A DNA stretch of 9,524 nt from Candidatus Omnitrophota bacterium (GTDB lineage: Bacteria; Ratteibacteria; UBA8468; B48-G9; DTJG01). A program made the position numbers and the translations under genes. The notes under the pieces were generated by a model. The model saw only the letters and a list, made by a program, of their open reading frames with translations, had not been told where the DNA came from and did not search any database. Positions 6,958 to 9,524 of this stretch are shown one piece after another. The stretch lies in the NCBI GenBank assembly GCA_023818725.1, contig JAMWBX010000021.1, forward strand, positions 1 to 9,524. Reading direction: 5' to 3'. How positions within the stretch are numbered: the stretch's first letter is position 1; each line of letters starts with the position of its first letter.

Positions 6958-7403
6958 AAATATCTTTTGTGTTTTTCAATCTGTCTTTTTACTTCCCTTT
7001 CCTTTATGTCCCGACGCTTATCAAAGACCTTTTTGCCTCTAACCAGAGCAATGTCAAGTTTAACCAAACCTCTATCATTAGTATACAACGAAAGTGGCAC
7101 TATTGTCAATCCCTTTTCCTCAACCTTTCTCTGCCATCTCTGAAGCTGACTACGGTGCAACAGCAACTTTCTTTTTCTTAAGGGATCCGTGTTTCCAAAA
7201 GAGCCATGGTATCTTGCTATATGCATGCCATGCAGGTAAAGTTCACCATTTTCAAATTTCGCGTAAGAGTCTCTTAAGCTAACACTCCCATTTCTTATTG
7301 ACTTTACCTCTGAACCAAGAAGTTCAATCCCCGCCTGTATTGTTTCAATTACATGGTAGTCATGAAATGCCTTGTTGTTTTCGATCCTCACCCGGTTCTT
7401 CAT
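6945..7403 (-). CDS. smpB: SsrA-binding protein SmpB
   Basis: SmpB binds the tRNA-like domain of tmRNA and mimics the missing anticodon arm on the ribosome. It has 152 residues with all family blocks: KAFHDYHVIETIQAGIELLG (11-30), SEVKSIRNG, HGMHIARY (58-65), DPLRKRKLLLH (73-83), GLTIVPLSLY (98-107) and the basic tail ALVRGKKVFDKRRDIKERE (119-137). The frame stays open upstream to 7490, but homology starts at ATG 7403-7401, and a TTGACA promoter sits just before it, so this start is preferred. No Shine-Dalgarno sequence is present. The stop codon (6947-6945) lies within the tmRNA gene, whose first base is the third base of codon Leu149. It is the first gene of the minus-strand run. Confidence 0.98.
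   Translation of the reverse strand: MKNRVRIENNKAFHDYHVIETIQAGIELLGSEVKSIRNGSVSLRDSYAKFENGELYLHGMHIARYHGSFGNTDPLRKRKLLLHRSQLQRWQRKVEEKGLTIVPLSLYTNDRGLVKLDIALVRGKKVFDKRRDIKEREVKRQIEKHKRYLGAK
7080..7109 (-). promoter_or_regulatory. Possible internal promoter for ssrA inside smpB
   Basis: On the minus strand TTGACA (7109-7104, exact) and TATACT (7085-7080, 5 of 6) are separated by 18 nt. Start would be near 7073, giving a pre-tmRNA with about 116 nt of 5' leader to be removed by RNase P. Caution: these bases also encode the conserved SmpB residues Leu99-Thr100 and Tyr107-Thr108, so the match may be by chance. No promoter sits directly before the mature tmRNA 5' end, so either this site or the smpB promoter must supply tmRNA. 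Confidence 0.45.
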
Positions 7404-7409
7404 ATCAAT

Positions 7410-7438
7410 AATTAACCATACACGCACTTCTGTGTCAA
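7410..7438 (-). promoter_or_regulatory. smpB promoter, predicted leaderless
   Basis: The minus strand has an exact -35 TTGACA (7438-7433), a 17-nt spacer and an extended -10 TGG-TTAATT (hexamer 7415-7410, 3 of 6 matches, helped by the upstream TG). Only six bases separate the -10 from the smpB ATG, so the start site would be at or next to the A of the start codon. No ribosome-binding sequence precedes the gene, which agrees with a leaderless mRNA. Confidence 0.55.
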
Positions 7439-7529
7439 TCTCATATACAAAATCTGTCTGAAACCAAATCGAAGTAGTTTTCGAACACAAAAAATAACAA
7501 AATTCCTTAAAGCAGTATCAAAACCTTTC

Positions 7530-7558
7530 TTGACTAACTGGCACCAGTTCCTTATAAT
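7530..7558 (+). promoter_or_regulatory. rpe-hisD promoter, predicted leaderless
   Basis: TTGACT (7530-7535, 5 of 6) and TATAAT (7553-7558, exact) are separated by 17 nt, close to the sigma70 ideal. Start is expected at about 7564-7567, and the rpe start codons are ATG at 7567 and 7570. At most a few bases could precede the coding sequence, and none resembles a Shine-Dalgarno site. The transcript should carry rpe, hisD and the following gene. Confidence 0.78.
7536..7549. promoter_or_regulatory. Palindrome in the -35/-10 spacer (operator candidate)
   Basis: AACTGG-CA-CCAGTT is a perfect inverted repeat with 6-bp arms and a 2-bp centre. It lies wholly between the -35 and -10 of the rpe promoter, where a dimeric repressor, or a spacer-distorting activator, would bind. 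It is too close to the transcript start to act in the RNA. No regulator gene is in the window, and the binding protein is unknown. Confidence 0.5.
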
Positions 7559-7566
7559 TAGATATT

Positions 7567-8214
7567 ATGATGATTTCACCTTCTCTTCTTTCAGCCGATT
7601 TCGCTAAACTGGGTCAGGAAGTCTCCGCGGTTACGGATGCTGGTGCAGAAATGATCCATTTTGACGTCATGGATGGACATTTTGTCCCTAATATCACATT
7701 TGGCCCCATGATTCTCTCAGCGATAAGGAAAGACTCCAGGCTTCCATTTGAGGCACATCTTATGATAACGCAACCACAGGTCTACTGGAAGGCATTTGCA
7801 ACAGCAGGTGCTGACATCATCGGTTTCCATATTGAGGTAGATATTGATCACAGAAAACTCGCATCAGAAATTCATTCTGCAGGTAAGAAAGCTTGCATTG
7901 TCCTGAATCCACCCACAGATATCAGATCCATAGAAAATATTCTTCCAGATGTGGACATAGTGCTTGTAATGACAGTTAATCCAGGGTTCGGAGGACAGAG
8001 GTTTCTCGAATCAAATCTTGAGAAAATCTCCTGGCTCAATGAAATGAGAAAAAAGAAAAGATATAATTATCTGATTGAGGTGGACGGCGGGATAAACTAT
8101 GAAACAGCGGCACTAGTAAAAAGAGCGGGCGCCGATATACTGGTTGCAGGATCATTTATTTTTGGAAGCAAAAATTACGCTGAAACCATCAGCAATTTGA
8201 AATGTTGCAAATAA
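7567..8214 (+). CDS. rpe: Ribulose-phosphate 3-epimerase
   Basis: Rpe interconverts ribulose-5-phosphate and xylulose-5-phosphate in the pentose-phosphate pathway. The 215-residue TIM barrel is complete. Visible are ISPSLLSADF (3-12), HFDVMDGHFVPN (31-42; metal ligand His31, catalytic base Asp33), AHLMI (63-67, ligand His64), VNPGFGGQ (137-144, phosphate loop), EVDGGI (171-176, catalytic acid Asp173) and ILVAGSFIFG near the end (second phosphate loop). Two adjacent ATG codons (7567 and 7570) could serve; without a ribosome site, a leaderless transcript would favour the first available. It overlaps hisD by 13 nt in another frame. Confidence 0.98.
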   Translation: MMISPSLLSADFAKLGQEVSAVTDAGAEMIHFDVMDGHFVPNITFGPMILSAIRKDSRLPFEAHLMITQPQVYWKAFATAGADIIGFHIEVDIDHRKLASEIHSAGKKACIVLNPPTDIRSIENILPDVDIVLVMTVNPGFGGQRFLESNLEKISWLNEMRKKKRYNYLIEVDGGINYETAALVKRAGADILVAGSFIFGSKNYAETISNLKCCK

Positions 8215-9422
8215 CTAAAGAACAAATTAAAGACATACTCAAAAAAAGAAGGCATTTTTCCGATGAGGCGGAAGCCACTGTTTCCAAAATAATTTCAGAT
8301 ATTGAAGAAAAAGGTGACAAGGCTCTGAGATACTGGACAGAAAAACTTGATGGGGTAAATCTAAAAAATTTCAGGGTTTCTGAAGACGAAATTCGAAACT
8401 GTCTGGTGAAAATCCCTGTCAGAGATAGAACAGTTATAAAAAAAGCAGCCGAAAGAATAAAAAAATATCACAGAAAACAAATAATTAAACAATTCAGTAT
8501 CAAGGAAAAAGGCATCAGGATCGATTTTAAAGCCAAGCCTGTAAAAAGCGCAGGAATCTACGTGCCTGCCGGCACTGCTCCACTGATATCCTCAGTTTTA
8601 ATGACTGCAATACCTGCCAGGGTTGCAGGCGTAAAACATTTGATAGCATGTAGCCCACCTTCACATAATGGAACAATTCATCCATACATTACAGGAACCC
8701 TTAATCTGATAGGAATAAATGAAATATATAAGGTAGGAGGAAGCCAGGCAATCGCAGCAATGGCGTTTGGAACGGAAACCATACCCAGGGTAGAAGTAAT
8801 TGCGGGACCTGGAAATATTTTTGTAAATACGGCAAAAAAGATTCTGGCATGCAGGGTCGGAATTGACCTGATGGCAGGTCCAAGTGAACTCGCAGCACTA
8901 ATTGATGAAACTGCAAATCCTGACTGGATTGAAGCAGATCTGAAGGCACAGGAAGAACACAAGGGCGGACTTGTATTTTTGATTTCGACAGATGAAGTTA
9001 AAGGGAAAACAATTGCAGATAGAATCAAAACAGGATATCTGACGATCGTCAACTCCATTGAAGAAGGAATTGAACTGATCAATGAGATTGCCCCTGAACA
9101 TGCTCAAATTGTTTGCAGAAATGCGCGAAAGATAGCTGAAAAAATCATAGCAGGCGCGGTATTTATAGGTAATCATCCACCGTGCGCTATCGGAGATTAT
9201 ATCGCCGGACCAAGTCATACACTGCCAACAGGCGGAAGTGCTTTGTTTGATTCCGGTCTCAGTGTCTTCAATTTTCTAAGAACCTACGCAGTAATGGAAG
9301 CAAACTCGTATTTTTTCCAAAAAAATGGTATTATAGCTGCAAGGCTGGCCGAGATTGAAAATCTAAAATATCATTTGATGTCGTTAAAAATTAGAACGGA
9401 GTTTAAACTGGGGGGGAAATGA
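8202..9422 (+). CDS. hisD: Histidinol dehydrogenase
   Basis: HisD oxidises L-histidinol to L-histidine in two NAD-dependent steps. The 406-residue product is slightly shorter than the ~430-residue enterobacterial enzyme but keeps every catalytic residue. There are YVPAGTAPLISSVLM (120-134), GGSQAIAAMAFGT (179-191) and VIAGPGN (199-205). Zinc ligands are Gln250 and His253 (AQEEH), Asp332 (GDYIAGPSHTLPTGG) and His391 in the C-terminal region; the catalytic pair is Glu299-His300 (APEH). The ATG at 8202 sits inside rpe with no strong ribosome site, so translation is probably coupled. No other his gene is visible. The 3' end carries a seven-G run (9410-9416), and the TGA overlaps the next ATG. Confidence 0.98.
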   Translation: MLQITKEQIKDILKKRRHFSDEAEATVSKIISDIEEKGDKALRYWTEKLDGVNLKNFRVSEDEIRNCLVKIPVRDRTVIKKAAERIKKYHRKQIIKQFSIKEKGIRIDFKAKPVKSAGIYVPAGTAPLISSVLMTAIPARVAGVKHLIACSPPSHNGTIHPYITGTLNLIGINEIYKVGGSQAIAAMAFGTETIPRVEVIAGPGNIFVNTAKKILACRVGIDLMAGPSELAALIDETANPDWIEADLKAQEEHKGGLVFLISTDEVKGKTIADRIKTGYLTIVNSIEEGIELINEIAPEHAQIVCRNARKIAEKIIAGAVFIGNHPPCAIGDYIAGPSHTLPTGGSALFDSGLSVFNFLRTYAVMEANSYFFQKNGIIAARLAEIENLKYHLMSLKIRTEFKLGGK

Positions 9423-9524
9423 GTATTGAAATTATTCCAAGAATAATCGTGCTAGTGTGTGTAGCAATTGCAATTCTGGGTCTTTTAATTGGCGTGCTGA
9501 TTTACCAGATAAACAGAAAAAAAG
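9419..9524 (+). CDS. Start of a small or N-terminally anchored membrane protein (cut by window end)
   Basis: The ATG at 9419-9421 overlaps the hisD stop as ATGA, and the G-run just upstream can serve as a ribosome site. The 35 visible codons start MSIEIIPR and then give one strongly hydrophobic segment at about residues 9-29 (IIVLVCVAIAILGLLIGVLI), followed by YQINRKK. This is a single transmembrane anchor with a positively charged cytoplasmic side. Such a start is seen in RmuC-type and other single-pass proteins, but too little is visible to name it. Confidence 0.65.
   Translation, partial: MSIEIIPRIIVLVCVAIAILGLLIGVLIYQINRKK

Noticed and set aside
6525..7181. Plus-strand open frames across the tmRNA and smpB
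   Set aside because: They lie opposite a structured RNA and a conserved gene, have low-complexity Pro/Ser/Leu-rich products and match no family I know.
7404..7490. Longer SmpB with 29 extra N-terminal residues
   Set aside because: The added segment is not part of the family, its codons cover the TTGACA promoter, and no ribosome site supports the upstream start.
8678..9218. Minus-strand frames inside hisD
   Set aside because: They are antisense to a fully conserved HisD with no start signals; frames of this kind are expected by chance in this codon usage.

Overview
The window is a compact, AT-rich bacterial chromosome segment (roughly 40% G+C by eye) built almost entirely of housekeeping genes. 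I cannot name the organism. A rubrerythrin/ferritin-like protein fits an anaerobe or microaerophile. An exported Amidase_3 cell-wall hydrolase and a glutamate racemase show peptidoglycan. I saw no transposase, integrase, CRISPR array, tRNA or rRNA.

Layout. Positions 1-7403 form one long minus-strand run. In transcription order it is smpB, ssrA (tmRNA), an exported N-acetylmuramoyl-L-alanine amidase, murI, queD, a ferritin-like gene, purC, a tandem-domain purS and purL, which runs off the left edge. Junctions are tight: smpB/ssrA overlap by 13 nt, amidase/murI by 8, murI/queD by 8 and ferritin/purC by 4, while purS/purL are 2 nt apart. The only strong promoter seen inside this run, apart from those in smpB, is an extended -10 promoter before the ferritin-like gene. 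It probably makes ferritin-purC-purS-purL a separate operon. Positions 7567-9524 are plus strand: rpe, hisD (13-nt overlap) and the start of a membrane protein (ATGA overlap with hisD).

Function. SmpB and tmRNA form the trans-translation ribosome-rescue system. The amidase and MurI act on peptidoglycan. QueD makes the 7-deazaguanine precursor 6-carboxytetrahydropterin. PurC, PurS and PurL are de novo purine enzymes. Rpe belongs to the pentose-phosphate pathway and HisD completes histidine synthesis.

Most notable signals. (1) The 5' end of tmRNA lies inside the last codons of smpB, so RNase P maturation of a joint transcript would remove the smpB stop codon and leave a non-stop smpB mRNA, the very substrate of this system. 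(2) The 163-bp smpB/rpe divergent region carries two sigma70-type promoters whose predicted start sites fall at or within a few bases of the start codons, with no Shine-Dalgarno sequence, which predicts leaderless mRNAs. The rpe promoter also has a perfect palindrome between -35 and -10. (3) PurS is a stand-alone tandem duplication of the usual ~80-residue unit. (4) The tmRNA has an atypical T-loop (GGCAGUA) and an uncharged nine-codon tag, ATTANYMAA. (5) MurI has His in place of the usual Asn beside its first catalytic Cys.
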